NCBI GenBank assembly: GCA_965222005.1 | Contig: OZ244935.1 | Span: 3,162,001-3,226,000, forward strand | DNA: 64,000 nucleotides | DNA from: CBDCTM01 sp965222005 | GTDB taxonomy: Bacteria > Bacteroidota > Bacteroidia > Chitinophagales > Saprospiraceae | Direction: 5' to 3' | Shown here: piece after piece, positions 8,757 to 18,177 of the stretch | How positions within the stretch are numbered: the first letter of the stretch is position 1 | How the letters are laid out: every line of letters begins with the position of its first letter | Position numbers and translations under genes: made by a program | Notes under the pieces: model-generated | Seen by the model: the letters and a program-made list of their open reading frames with translations, nothing else | Told to the model about the DNA's origin: nothing | The model's database searches: none

Positions 8757-9755
8757 TCACGGCTTCACCGGCAATACAATATGAAAGATAGTACCTTTTG
8801 GTTTATTGTCCAGCACTTTAATTCTTCCTTTGTGGGCTTGTACGATTTGATGCACAATGTGCAATCCCAAACCCGTACCTTTCGCCTTGCGGGTATCTTC
8901 ATTGCCGATGCGGTAAAAGCGTTCAAAAACTTTGGTTTTTTCCTTGTCGGGGATACCACTCCCCTGATCGGCGGTTTGCCAGTAGAGCTGCTGTTGTTTT
9001 TGAGAAAGCGAGATGGTGACCCGGGCAGGAGTTGGAGAGTATTTTACGGCATTTTCCAATAAATTGGATGCAACGGTGGTTATTCCCAATTGATCGGCCA
9101 AAAGGGGCGCCACGGGTTCTTCAATCTCCAGATCAAAATGAGCTTTCGGGTATTTGCTGCGCATTCGGGTCACGATCTCTTCCAGCAACTGGCGCAGCTG
9201 CAGGCTTTCCAGATTGGGCTCCCAGGCTGTTTCTATTTTGGCAGCCAGCAGGAGATTGTCAACCAGCAAATGCAGGCGTTCTGCTTCTTCGAGCCCATTC
9301 TGGCTCAGCTCATTGCGCTGCTTCTTTTTTAGGTCTCTTTTCATCAGCGTTTCCAAAATCAAACGGATGGATGCGATGGGCGATTTGAGCTCATGAGTGA
9401 TGGAGAGCAGGAAGTTGCGCCGCTGCTGGGCTGCCTCTACTTCCTGATAATAGCTACGGTTGATGAGCCAGATACCGATCACCAGGCTAATGACAAATAC
9501 ACTGGCCTCGCCAAAAATCATCCATTCCTGGCGTCGATATTTGCTGCGCAGCTCCTGGTATTCTGCCGTTTTCAAAAAATCTTCCCCACTTTTCACCTTT
9601 CCTTCGGCTACCAATACCAGCTGGGTGTAAGCGGCTTTGGCTTGAAAAGCATCCTTGTTTTTGGTGTATAAAAGCACAGACCACCAGCCAAAAGCAAGTA
9701 GCATATAAAGGATAACTACATACGAAAGTACCCGCAATTGCTGGTTTTTAATCAT
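8757..9755 (-). CDS. Sensor histidine kinase
   Basis: Two transmembrane helices (~8-30 and ~80-98) bracket a short ~50-residue extracytoplasmic segment. The HisKA dimerisation box contains His121 (SITHELKSPIASIR). The ATPase domain shows the N box (NLLENAVKYS), G1 (DQGSGIP), F box (FERFYR) and G2 (GTGLGLHI). It autophosphorylates and passes phosphate to the regulator encoded next. It lies 18 bases after hemL on the same strand, so hemL, the kinase and the regulator may share a transcript. Confidence 0.95.
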   Translation of the reverse strand: MIKNQQLRVLSYVVILYMLLAFGWWSVLLYTKNKDAFQAKAAYTQLVLVAEGKVKSGEDFLKTAEYQELRSKYRRQEWMIFGEASVFVISLVIGIWLINRSYYQEVEAAQQRRNFLLSITHELKSPIASIRLILETLMKRDLKKKQRNELSQNGLEEAERLHLLVDNLLLAAKIETAWEPNLESLQLRQLLEEIVTRMRSKYPKAHFDLEIEEPVAPLLADQLGITTVASNLLENAVKYSPTPARVTISLSQKQQQLYWQTADQGSGIPDKEKTKVFERFYRIGNEDTRKAKGTGLGLHIVHQIVQAHKGRIKVLDNKPKGTIFHIVLPVKP

Positions 9756-9773
9756 AAGCAGGTGATTTCGGGA

Positions 9774-11081
9774 TCATTGAAAAACCCGCTCCAGGCACTC
9801 ACAGATGATTTCTGTCGCCTTGGATAAACTGGCTTCATCATGCGCTGCGGATACAAAGCCCACCTCATAGCCGGAAGGCCCCAGATAGATTCCGTTTTGT
9901 AGAAGTTCGTGGTGCAAAGTTTTAAAATATTCCATCCGCTTAGCATCGATCTGATCGGCGCGCCAGATTGGCTTCTCGCTGAAAGCCAGCCAGAAGATAG
10001 ACCCAATTTGCTGGACCTGTAACGGCAAGGCCTTGCTTTGTGCAAAGCTGTTGATAGCTTTGGCAAAAGCGCTTGTTTTTTGTTCCAGCTCTTCGTAGAA
10101 GCCGGGCTCTAAGCATTGCTGCAGGGTGGCATAACCAGCCGCCATAGCTACCGGATTGGCCGATAAGGTGCCAGCCTGATAAACCGGCCCTTCCGGTACA
10201 ATGTGGCCCATCAAGACGGCATTGGCAGCATATGCACCCACCGGCATACCTCCTCCAATGATCTTCCCAAAAGTCATCATGTCGGGTTGGATTTGGTAGT
10301 GCCCGGCAGCTCCTTCAAAACCGATGCGGAAGCCAGAGATCACCTCATCGAAAATGAGCAAAATGCCATGCGTATCGCATAGTTGGCGCACGGATTGAAG
10401 AAACCCGGGTTTTTGTAGTAAAAGACCATTGTTGGCCGGAATGGGTTCCATAATAATGCAGGCAATTTCCTGACCGTGTGCATGCAGTGTCTCCTCCAAA
10501 AGGTCGGGCCTGCCCAAAGGAACAACCAAAGTTTCCTTGGCAAAGCTTTCGGGAATACCGGCAGAGGTGCTTACTCCAAAGGTGGCCAGTCCGCTGCCCG
10601 CTTTTACCAGCAAGCTATCCACATGGCCGTGATAGCAGCCTTCAAATTTGAGAACCTTACTGCGACCCGTCGCTCCCCGGGCCAAGCGAATGGCCGACAT
10701 GACCGCTTCGGTACCGGAACTGACGAAGCGTATTTTTTGGATAAACCGATGATGATCCACAATGAGTTGGCCCAGCTCATTGCCGAGTCGGGTAGGGGTA
10801 CCGAAGGAAGTGCCACGGGCTACCGTTTCGAGTACCATTTGCCGCACTTTGGGATCGTTGTGGCCCAATATCAATGGCCCCCAGGAGCAGCAAAAATCAA
10901 TAAAGGTATTGCCGTCTTCATCCTCGATCCGGCATCCGTCGCCCCGCCGGATAAAGAGCGGAGGGCCGGAAACGGATTTGAAGGCGCGGACGGGCGAATT
11001 GACGCCGCCGGGGAAATACTTTTTTGCTTCTTCAAAGAGCCGGGCTGATGTAGTTCTGTCAATCGTATTTACCAATTCCAT
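9774..11081 (-). CDS. hemL: Glutamate-1-semialdehyde 2,1-aminomutase
   Basis: This PLP enzyme converts glutamate-1-semialdehyde to 5-aminolevulinate in the C5 route of tetrapyrrole synthesis. The 435-aa protein has the family N-terminus (SARLFEEAKKYFPGGVNSPVR), the cofactor-binding SSGTEA and IIFDEVISGFR motifs, and the PLP lysine Lys273 in FGKIIGGGMPVGAY. The start is ATG 11081: the reading frame extends upstream without homology, and a -7 promoter element at 11087-11094 lies only five bases before this ATG. Confidence 0.96.
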   Translation of the reverse strand: MELVNTIDRTTSARLFEEAKKYFPGGVNSPVRAFKSVSGPPLFIRRGDGCRIEDEDGNTFIDFCCSWGPLILGHNDPKVRQMVLETVARGTSFGTPTRLGNELGQLIVDHHRFIQKIRFVSSGTEAVMSAIRLARGATGRSKVLKFEGCYHGHVDSLLVKAGSGLATFGVSTSAGIPESFAKETLVVPLGRPDLLEETLHAHGQEIACIIMEPIPANNGLLLQKPGFLQSVRQLCDTHGILLIFDEVISGFRIGFEGAAGHYQIQPDMMTFGKIIGGGMPVGAYAANAVLMGHIVPEGPVYQAGTLSANPVAMAAGYATLQQCLEPGFYEELEQKTSAFAKAINSFAQSKALPLQVQQIGSIFWLAFSEKPIWRADQIDAKRMEYFKTLHHELLQNGIYLGPSGYEVGFVSAAHDEASLSKATEIICECLERVFQ

Positions 11082-11086
11082 AGGCG

Positions 11087-11094
11087 CAAAGGTA
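11087..11094 (-). promoter_or_regulatory. -7 element placing hemL start at the mRNA 5' end
   Basis: Minus-strand TACCTTTG fits the TAnnTTTG consensus, followed by CGCCT and the hemL ATG. With transcription starting about 5-7 bases after this box, the mRNA would be leaderless or nearly so. No clear -33 box is visible at the right distance. Confidence 0.45.
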
Positions 11095-11279
11095 CTATTT
11101 AGGGCTGCTATTTTGGAACTGCTGTGGCTAAAAGCCTTGAAAATACTGGATTTTGACAGTATGTAAACAATCTGGCTGTGGAACCTGGCCGCCAATTTCA
11201 CGTAAGCTACTACAATATCAGGGAGCGCCTATGGGTTAAAAGCCATTCGCACGGCGGTCACCCTTTCAAACAGCATACT

Positions 11280-11966
11280 ATGCCCAACCTCAGTGAACAG
11301 GTCGTTCAACAAACTGCCTTGCAATACCTCCGCAAAAAATATAAGCATCGTTGCTTGGGTCGTAGCATGTATTGGCAGGCAGAAGTGCGTACCCGCAAAC
11401 GGTATGGCAGCAAGCGGGCAGATGCCTTGCTCGCTTTTCGGCATTGGCTATGGGGCACCTATGTGGTATCAATGGAGGCAAAATCGATGAAGACATTGCC
11501 AGCCATCCGTCCCCGCCACGATCCTTTCCGCTTTTTGTTCAATTGTACCAAAGCAGGCGCGGCCGGGGTGCTGCTCAGTGGAGCCTATCTGGCTCTGCTC
11601 AAAACGGAGGACGGGCTTCTTCAATTTTCGCTCATCTTCAATGTTTGGGTAGCCTTTGCATTTGGTTTTGCGCTCCTTACATTCAACAGCTTTCGGCATC
11701 GTTCGCTGAAAGTGATTCAGCAGCTTCGGCAGTATCCGGCCAATGAGCAATGGTTGGCCTTGAGCAAGGATTGCCTGCAAAGGCTGGAAGCCAAAAAACG
11801 AGCCTATTTGATAGCGATTTGCAAAAGAGAAGGAATAGGAATAGTGTTGGTAAAGCCCGGCAGAAAGGCTAAAACCTTGGTGCGGCCGCGCCGCCGGTGG
11901 CATTGGCGGGGCGATTTTTTACGATTTTACAGCAAGGAAAAACAAATCCGCCAACAGATTTCGTAA
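11280..11966 (+). CDS. Membrane protein with possible PD-(D/E)XK-like N-terminal domain
   Basis: I take ATG 11280 (MPNLSEQVV); upstream codons in this frame overlap the hemL promoter region. Residues 1-~75 contain E36, D47 (KRADALLAF) and E67-A-K69 (VVSMEAKS), an arrangement resembling the E...D...ExK core of restriction-endonuclease-like folds. Two hydrophobic segments follow (~91-110 and ~118-138), then a basic C-terminal tail. The family is not one I can name; the nuclease-like reading is inference from residue spacing only. It is transcribed divergently from hemL. Confidence 0.55.
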   Translation: MPNLSEQVVQQTALQYLRKKYKHRCLGRSMYWQAEVRTRKRYGSKRADALLAFRHWLWGTYVVSMEAKSMKTLPAIRPRHDPFRFLFNCTKAGAAGVLLSGAYLALLKTEDGLLQFSLIFNVWVAFAFGFALLTFNSFRHRSLKVIQQLRQYPANEQWLALSKDCLQRLEAKKRAYLIAICKREGIGIVLVKPGRKAKTLVRPRRRWHWRGDFLRFYSKEKQIRQQIS

Positions 11967-12032
11967 TGATACGCGATGGTGAATTTATTGTGATTATCAA
12001 AATTTAATAAATTTGGCAGGCGTGTATAGAGT

Positions 12033-12818
12033 TTACAAAGACTCGCCCTCTGCGGTGAAAACATGAATTTCCAATTGTGCAGGATATTGTTGGCGATAGG
12101 AGTTGATCAAGTTGGCCAGCTCCGTTTTATCTTCATCAAATTGTAGTAAAAAATTGGTGTGAAAGGCTTGTTCGACGAGCGACTGCAATTCGATTTGCTG
12201 GTCGGCGTCGAGCTCAAAGAAGCCGTAATAGCCGGGCGAGAAGGCAGCCGGTTCGGCCAGGTTGCTTAGCTCGGCCATTAGTTCATCGGCTAATTCGCTG
12301 TCGTTACTGTTGTGGTAAGCCACATATCCCCAGGCGCTGTTGGAGGGCAGCCGGTAGAGCTTGGGATGCCTCAGGCTGATACCATCGTGCGAATCAAGGC
12401 TGAGTTCATAATGCTCCGGGCTTACACTGAGCCTGCCCTTGTTGATGATGTCTTCTTTGAGGTTGATTTGAAGGAAATAGGTGCCTTCCGAAAACTCGGC
12501 GGTAGGAATAATGCCCTCAATGTATGTGCTGTCCTGAATACAATCCTCCGGCTCTACCAGGTCGTTGAGTGAAACGATGAAAGTATTGCCATTGCGGTGG
12601 AAGGAATAATCAAGGCTGGTATTTTGGCAGTCTTTTTTTTCAATAGTTTGCACCCAAAAGCTCAGGCTACGTTGGTTGGGCTTCAGTTCCTCTCGCATAT
12701 CGATAAAAAATTCATCATCGATTTCGATGTTGAAAACGGGAGTATCCTCTCCTTTTTTACAGTTTTGAATAAAACATATAAAAAAAATAAGGAATATGAT
12801 AGTAAAAAAACGGGTCAT
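12033..12818 (-). CDS. Putative lipoprotein of unknown function
   Basis: The start at ATG 12818 gives MTRFFTIIFLIFFICFIQNC, a hydrophobic signal ending in a plausible lipobox Cys followed by KKGED. The ~261-aa body is acidic, with no recognised domain. It stands alone on the minus strand between convergent and divergent neighbours. Function unknown. Confidence 0.65.
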   Translation of the reverse strand: MTRFFTIIFLIFFICFIQNCKKGEDTPVFNIEIDDEFFIDMREELKPNQRSLSFWVQTIEKKDCQNTSLDYSFHRNGNTFIVSLNDLVEPEDCIQDSTYIEGIIPTAEFSEGTYFLQINLKEDIINKGRLSVSPEHYELSLDSHDGISLRHPKLYRLPSNSAWGYVAYHNSNDSELADELMAELSNLAEPAAFSPGYYGFFELDADQQIELQSLVEQAFHTNFLLQFDEDKTELANLINSYRQQYPAQLEIHVFTAEGESL

Positions 12819-13149
12819 CTGATACAATCTTTAGCTCTCCTCAAAAACGAAAACGAAAGTAAAAAGCTGCTTTTTGCAAGCTGCTTTTTCAAATACAGTA
12901 CAGATAAACTGCAAATTAGCACAAATTTTAGAAATTTGGGCTGCGGTGAAGGGTCGGAAAGGTGAAAATTGAGGAAGAATTCCCCTGAATCAACCTTCCG
13001 CGCAGCTTACAATTGTGCAAAGGAGGTATTTTGCGTAGGGGCTGAGCAGGGCTGCCTTCGTCTGATGATTAGAGGTATTCATCCATTGATTTTGTAAACT
13101 GTTGGTAAAATTTATTTCTTCATCGCGCTTTTTGTTTCTAACAACTACT
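12819..13149. other. Divergent intergenic region
   Basis: This stretch separates the minus-strand lipoprotein from the ABC export operon and presumably holds promoters for both. No exact TAnnTTTG box, hairpin or small gene stands out. Confidence 0.4.
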
Positions 13150-13839
13150 ATGATTCAACTTACCGACATCCACAAAACCTACACTACCGGATCTACCAGC
13201 CTCCATGTATTGAAAGGGATTGACCTGCTGATCGAAAAGGGAGAATTTGTGTCGATCATGGGTTCATCGGGTTCGGGAAAATCTACCCTGCTCAACATAC
13301 TGGGCTTATTGGATGATTACGATGCCGGAATCTACAGCCTGGATGAGGTGCTGATGAAAAACCTCTCCCAAAAACAGGCGGCTCAATACCGCAACCAGTT
13401 TATTGGTTTTGTATTTCAGTCATTCAATCTACTCAATTTCAAAACGGCGCTCGAAAATGTCGCCCTTCCTTTGTACTACCAAAAAGTGCCTCGCAAAGAG
13501 CGCCAGAGCATTGCGCTGGATTACCTGGATCGAGTAGGGCTAAGGGACTGGGCCGATCATTTGCCTACACAACTATCGGGTGGTCAGCAGCAGCGTGTAG
13601 CTATCGCCCGGGCGCTCATCTCCAAGCCCAAAATGATATTGGCTGATGAGCCTACAGGAGCTTTGGATAGTACCACCTCCTATGAGGTTATGCAGATTTT
13701 CAAGGAAGTGAATGAGGATGGGATCACCGTTTTGGTAGTCACACATGAGCAAGATATTTCCCAAATGAGTAAGCGAATTATTCACCTTAAAGACGGCCTG
13801 ATCGAGTCTTCGGAATTGCTTCAGCCATCGGGCAGCTAA
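13150..13839 (+). CDS. ABC transporter ATP-binding protein (MacB/LolD type)
   Basis: The start is ATG 13150 (MIQLTDIHKTY), the standard N-terminus of this subfamily. The protein shows Walker A (GSSGSGKST), Q-loop (FVFQSFNLL), signature LSGGQQQR, Walker B (MILADEPTGALD) and H-loop (VVTHEQD). It powers the two MacB-type permeases encoded downstream, and with the HlyD-like adaptor it forms a probable tripartite efflux or export pump. Substrate unknown. Confidence 0.95.
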   Translation: MIQLTDIHKTYTTGSTSLHVLKGIDLLIEKGEFVSIMGSSGSGKSTLLNILGLLDDYDAGIYSLDEVLMKNLSQKQAAQYRNQFIGFVFQSFNLLNFKTALENVALPLYYQKVPRKERQSIALDYLDRVGLRDWADHLPTQLSGGQQQRVAIARALISKPKMILADEPTGALDSTTSYEVMQIFKEVNEDGITVLVVTHEQDISQMSKRIIHLKDGLIESSELLQPSGS

Positions 13840-13866
13840 GGCCGCCAACTAGTCAATGCCCAAAAT

Positions 13867-15105
13867 ATGCGGATCGATTTTGACAAATGGCAAGAGATTT
13901 TTAGCTCCCTCAGAAGGCACAAGCTACGTACCATCCTGACGGCGCTCAGTGTATGGTGGGGCATATTTATGCTGGTGATCCTATTGGGTGCTGGCAAAGG
14001 CTTGGAGAACAGCGCCGAACACGATTTCAAAGACGACGCCATTGCCAGTCTCTGGATTTGGTCCGACCAAACTTCCAAACCGTACAAAGGACTTCCTGCA
14101 GGCCGATTTATTCAGTTTGAAAATAGTGATCACGGACTCATCGACGAGCTGGAAGGCACCCGATATACCAGCGGGCGCTACCACATGTGGGGCGAGTTTT
14201 TTATTACCTATCAAAACAAAAGCTTGTCCTTTGATGTACAGGCGGTGTATCCGGAACATCGGCATATCGAAAAGCCCAGAATGCTGGAAGGGCGTTGGCT
14301 CAACCAAAAAGACCAGGACCTAAAACGGAAAATCTGCGTGATCGGCAAGCATGTGCAGCGCGACTTTTTTAAAAAAGGTGAAAGCCCTATAGGAAAAAGA
14401 TTGAATATAAAAGGCATTGATTTTCAGATAGTTGGAGTGTTTGAGGATGCCCGCGATCGGGAGATGGAACGCATCTATTTGCCGGTATCCACGATGCAAC
14501 TAGTTGAAGGAACTGACCGACTGCATACGATAGTGGTAGAAATGGGAGATGCCAGCCTGGAGGAATCCAAAGTAATTGAAGACAATATTCGCCGGGCGAT
14601 GGCGGAGCAGCACAAATTTGATCCGGATGACAAGCAAGCCCTCGGTATGCACAACGGCATTGAGAGCTACAACGAGTTTCGCCTGGTGATGAACTTTATC
14701 AGCATCTTTATCTGGTTTGTGGGTATCGGCAGTATCATTGCCGGGGTGATAGGTGTGAGTAATATTATGCTGATCATCGTCAAAGACCGCACCCGCGAAA
14801 TCGGTATCCGCAAGGCGCTGGGCGCTACGCCCGGCTCCATTATCAGCATGATCGTGCAGGAAGCGGTGCTGCTCACCAGCGTAGCCGGTTATCTGGGGCT
14901 GGCCAGCGGAATTGCCCTCATATTTGGTATTCAGCAGTTTATGGAAGCCAATAATATAGAAGCTGAATTTTTTCGCAATCCGGAAGTGAATTTACCTACG
15001 GTACTGGCCGCTATGGCTATTCTCATCATCAGCGGAGTAGTGTCGGGCTTGATACCGGCCTTGCAAGCGGTGAAAATCAATCCGGTAATTGCTATGAAGA
15101 GTTGA
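13867..15105 (+). CDS. MacB-type ABC transporter permease 1
   Basis: The 412-aa protein has a first transmembrane helix after a KWQEIFSSLRRHKLRT amphipathic start (~24-42), a large periplasmic MacB_PCD-like domain (~45-270), then three C-terminal helices with the coupling motif RTREIGIRKALGATPGSI. It is paralogous to the next gene along its whole length (both contain LGAGKGLEN or MGAGKGLEN after TM1), so the pump probably works with a heterodimeric permease. It follows the ATPase by 27 bases. Confidence 0.92.
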   Translation: MRIDFDKWQEIFSSLRRHKLRTILTALSVWWGIFMLVILLGAGKGLENSAEHDFKDDAIASLWIWSDQTSKPYKGLPAGRFIQFENSDHGLIDELEGTRYTSGRYHMWGEFFITYQNKSLSFDVQAVYPEHRHIEKPRMLEGRWLNQKDQDLKRKICVIGKHVQRDFFKKGESPIGKRLNIKGIDFQIVGVFEDARDREMERIYLPVSTMQLVEGTDRLHTIVVEMGDASLEESKVIEDNIRRAMAEQHKFDPDDKQALGMHNGIESYNEFRLVMNFISIFIWFVGIGSIIAGVIGVSNIMLIIVKDRTREIGIRKALGATPGSIISMIVQEAVLLTSVAGYLGLASGIALIFGIQQFMEANNIEAEFFRNPEVNLPTVLAAMAILIISGVVSGLIPALQAVKINPVIAMKS

Positions 15106-15134
15106 CGGATAGATACAGCCGGTTTTCCGGTGCT

Positions 15135-15173
15135 CGGTGTCCGGTAGCCTTCTATCGCGCCAACCGGACACCG
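15135..15173 (+). terminator. 11-bp perfect hairpin between permease genes
   Basis: CGGTGTCCGGT (15135-15145) pairs with ACCGGACACCG (15163-15173) across a 17-base loop. It has no T-run; it is followed by further CCGGACAACC copies. It may attenuate transcription or stabilise the upstream message rather than end it. Confidence 0.4.
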
Positions 15174-15205
15174 GACAACCGGACAACCGAAACAAAAAAA
15201 AACAA

Positions 15206-16450
15206 ATGTTCGATCTCGACAAGTGGCAGGAAATATTCAACACCATCCGTAAGCACAAGCTTCGGACGGCCCTCACTGCGCTGGGTGTATTTTGGGGCAT
15301 ATTCATGCTGGTCTTCCTGATGGGTGCGGGCAAAGGGCTGGAAAATGGAGTGATGGGGCTTTTTGGAGGCCATGCCAAAAACAGCCTGTATATGTGGGCT
15401 AGCCGGACTACCAAGCCCTACAAAGGCCATCCGCCGGGGCGCCGGGTTCGTTTGACCAATCAGGATATGGAAGCCATTCGCCTACAGTTTGCAAACGAGA
15501 TTGCCTATCTGGCCCCGCGCCTCTGGATGCCATCCGGCGAAGTAGTTCACGGAGATAAAAAGGGCGCTTTCGATGCACGAGGCGATATGCCCGATCTGAT
15601 CCATATTGATGCGATCAAGGTGAGCAAAGGACGCTTTCTCAATGATTTGGATATTAAAGAAAAACGCAAAGTAGCGGCAATCGGTAAGCATGTCCGGGAA
15701 GTACTTTTTGAACCCGATGAGAACCCAATTGGCGAATACATCCGGATTCAGGGAGTAGAGTTTTTAGTAGTTGGAATCATCGAATCTGACCGTCGGGGCA
15801 ATGATGCCATTGAAGATCAAAAAACCATTTTTTTGCCCATCACCACCGTTCAGCAAATCACCAACCGGCCCGATCGCATTGGCTGGTTCGTATGCGCTAT
15901 GCACCCCAATGTGCGCGTCAGCTCAGTAGAAGATGACATTAAAGGGCTGTTGAAAAAAAGGCACAATATCGCTCCCGATGACCGCAAGGGGATTGGTTCC
16001 GACAATGTAGAAGAGGAGTTTCAGGAAGTGATGGGCCTGTTTTTCGGAATTCGCTTTATCGTTTGGTTTGTTGGCATCGGTAGCCTGCTGGCCGGTGTGA
16101 TTGGGGTGGGCAATATCATGCTCATCATCGTTAAAGAGCGCACCAAAGAGATTGGTATTCGAAAGGCAATGGGTGCCACACCGCGTTCTATCATCAGTAT
16201 GGTCATGCTGGAAAGCGTATTCATTACCACCATTGCCGGCTATTTAGGATTGGTGGCCAGCATCATCCTTATCTGGCTGATGAATGTGGCGATGGGAGAA
16301 GGTTCGCAATATTATGCCAACCCTGAGGTGGACCTGGGAGTGGGCATCGCCGCACTCATTATCCTGGTTATCAGCGGGGCGCTCACTGGCCTGATACCGG
16401 CCCTGCAGGCCTCACAAGTCAACCCAGTAGTAGCCCTGAAAGATGAATAA
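15206..16450 (+). CDS. MacB-type ABC transporter permease 2
   Basis: The start is ATG 15206 (MFDLDKWQEIFNTIRKHKLRT), matching the N-terminus of its paralogue; the open frame upstream is the inter-gene hairpin. The architecture is one N-terminal TM helix, a periplasmic domain, and three C-terminal helices with RTKEIGIRKAMGATPRSI. It presumably forms a heterodimer with permease 1 and is driven by the shared ATPase. Confidence 0.92.
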   Translation: MFDLDKWQEIFNTIRKHKLRTALTALGVFWGIFMLVFLMGAGKGLENGVMGLFGGHAKNSLYMWASRTTKPYKGHPPGRRVRLTNQDMEAIRLQFANEIAYLAPRLWMPSGEVVHGDKKGAFDARGDMPDLIHIDAIKVSKGRFLNDLDIKEKRKVAAIGKHVREVLFEPDENPIGEYIRIQGVEFLVVGIIESDRRGNDAIEDQKTIFLPITTVQQITNRPDRIGWFVCAMHPNVRVSSVEDDIKGLLKKRHNIAPDDRKGIGSDNVEEEFQEVMGLFFGIRFIVWFVGIGSLLAGVIGVGNIMLIIVKERTKEIGIRKAMGATPRSIISMVMLESVFITTIAGYLGLVASIILIWLMNVAMGEGSQYYANPEVDLGVGIAALIILVISGALTGLIPALQASQVNPVVALKDE

Positions 16451-16547
16451 GCGATTTCGACTATATAAGTCGAATGAAGTACGACAGTGCTTCAAGCGAA
16501 TGAACCGCGAAAGCGGTAGGGCAAGCGATTTCGACTATATAAGTCGA
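16451..16547. repeat. Two 23-bp direct repeats with an internal palindrome
   Basis: The 23-base unit beginning GCGATTTCGACTATATAAGT occurs exactly at 16451-16473 and 16525-16547, in the gap between permease 2 and the adaptor gene. Each unit contains the palindrome CGACT-ATAT-AAGTCG. Possible roles are a regulator-binding pair or mRNA processing hairpins; nothing in the sequence decides. Confidence 0.6.
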
Positions 16548-16577
16548 GAAAATTGTTAACCAACTAACTGTCAATAT

Positions 16578-17822
16578 ATGAACAAGGGATGTCTAATTGC
16601 TTTAGCACTCGTTTTGTTACTCGTAACAGCCGGGCTGGCTTTCTACTTCTCTCAAAAATCGGACGGCGGAGATGAATCGGTGGAACTGACCAAGGCCGAG
16701 ATTGCCAATATTATTAAAAAAACGGTAGCCACAGGAGCGATCCGCCCACGCAAGGAAGTGCAGATCAAGCCACAGGTATCAGGTGTGGTAGAGGAGCTGT
16801 ACGTGGAGGCTGGCCAGATGGTAAGCAAGGGCCAACGCCTGGCGCGTATCAAGCTGATACCCAGCGAAGTGAACATCAACAATGCCCGATCCAATGCCGA
16901 GCTGGCACGCATTCGCTACAAAGAAGCGCAGCGCGAAGCGGAGCGACAACGAGATCTTGCCGGCAAAAAGCTCGATATCGAAAGTGCTCGCATTAGCTAT
17001 GAAGATGCCCGCAAAGAGGAGGAAAGACAACGCCAGCTTTTCAATGAAGGCATCATTTCGGAGCTCGACTACCGCCAGTACAAAGTGAATATGGAATTGC
17101 GCAAAGCCGAATTTGACAACATTCAAATCAGCTCTGAAAGCATGCTGCGCCAACTCGAGGCCGATGTAGATATCCGCAAGCAAGAGATGGAAGCAGCCAT
17201 CAACAACCTTCAACTGCTTCGCGAAGGCGCCACTAAAAACAGCAGGCAGGTATCAAATGTAGTAACCTCTACAGTGGACGGGATGGTTCTCGAAATTCCG
17301 GTGGAAGAGGGCTCCTCGGTCATCGAGCGCAACAATTTCAACGAAGGCACCTCCATTGCAGCCATTGCCGATATGAACTCCCTGATCTTCGAAGGCCTGG
17401 TGGATGAGTCGGATGTGGGTAAGCTGAAGGAAGGGATGCCGCTGGAATTGAGCGTGGGGGCTATTGAAAACCAAAAATTTGACGCGGTGCTGGAATACAT
17501 CTCTCCCAAAGGGGTAGAAGAAGAGGGCACCGTAAAATTTACCGTCAAAGCTGCCGTCAAACCAGCCAAAGACATCTTCCTGAGGGCCGGCTATAGTGCC
17601 AATGGCGACATTATCCTGGATCGCCGAGATAGTGTAATTGCCATAAAGGAACGGGATGTGATCTTCCGAAACGACTCGACTTTCGTGGAAGTTCAAACCG
17701 GCGAAGATCAGTTTGAGCGCCGCCAAATCAAAACCGGCCTGTCCGATGGCATCCAGATAGAAGTGCAGGAAGGACTGGATACAATTACCACGATCAAGGT
17801 ACTGAAAGGCAGTGGAGAGTAG
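16578..17822 (+). CDS. HlyD/MacA-family periplasmic adaptor subunit
   Basis: The 414-aa protein has one N-terminal membrane anchor (~5-24), a lipoyl-like half (VKPQVSGVVEELYVEAGQ-type, ~55-85), a long alpha-helical hairpin rich in Ala/Glu/Arg (~100-215), the second lipoyl half (STVDGMVLEIPVEEGSSV) and beta-barrel domains. It should link the MacB-type permease pair to an outer-membrane channel. No TolC homologue is in the window. It is last in the four-gene export operon. Confidence 0.92.
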   Translation: MNKGCLIALALVLLLVTAGLAFYFSQKSDGGDESVELTKAEIANIIKKTVATGAIRPRKEVQIKPQVSGVVEELYVEAGQMVSKGQRLARIKLIPSEVNINNARSNAELARIRYKEAQREAERQRDLAGKKLDIESARISYEDARKEEERQRQLFNEGIISELDYRQYKVNMELRKAEFDNIQISSESMLRQLEADVDIRKQEMEAAINNLQLLREGATKNSRQVSNVVTSTVDGMVLEIPVEEGSSVIERNNFNEGTSIAAIADMNSLIFEGLVDESDVGKLKEGMPLELSVGAIENQKFDAVLEYISPKGVEEEGTVKFTVKAAVKPAKDIFLRAGYSANGDIILDRRDSVIAIKERDVIFRNDSTFVEVQTGEDQFERRQIKTGLSDGIQIEVQEGLDTITTIKVLKGSGE

Positions 17823-17899
17823 TAGGGAGGGAGTGCTTTGACAGCTCAATACACCACCTCCTTTTTGCGTACTTTATTAATTGCCAACTCCCTAAACTA

Positions 17900-17931
17900 C
17901 CTCCGGGCACCAAATTATCAGGACCCGGAGG
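17900..17931 (-). terminator. Terminator hairpin after T9SS gene
   Basis: CCTCCGGG and CCCGGAGG form a perfect 8-bp stem around a 16-base loop, right after the minus-strand stop. It is shared exactly with the copy at 19478-19509. No strong T-run follows in this copy. Confidence 0.45.
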
Positions 17932-18177
17932 CAGAGCGATTAATGCAAAATGATCAGTTTTTGGCGGAATACAGCCTGGTTTTCACGCTTGAGGCTCGCT
18001 ATATAAACCCCCTGAGACAGGGAAGCAGTATTGAATTGAGCCTGCCTGCTGCCAGGCGCCAGGCTGTGCTGAAGTACCGGCCTGCCCAGTTGGTCGTAAA
18101 GAGTGAAGGTCAAGGGTTCCCCGGCAGCCTCACTCAGTTGTAGCTGCAGGGAGCCATCGGCGGGGTTGGGGAAGAGC
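17900..18177. repeat. 278-bp near-identical repeat (T9SS C-terminus plus terminator), copy 1
   Basis: This segment matches 19478-19755 at a fixed offset of 1578 bases with only a few mismatches. It covers the last ~79 codons of the gene plus the downstream hairpin. The identity ends abruptly on the upstream side at GGGGAAGAGC. Confidence 0.85.
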
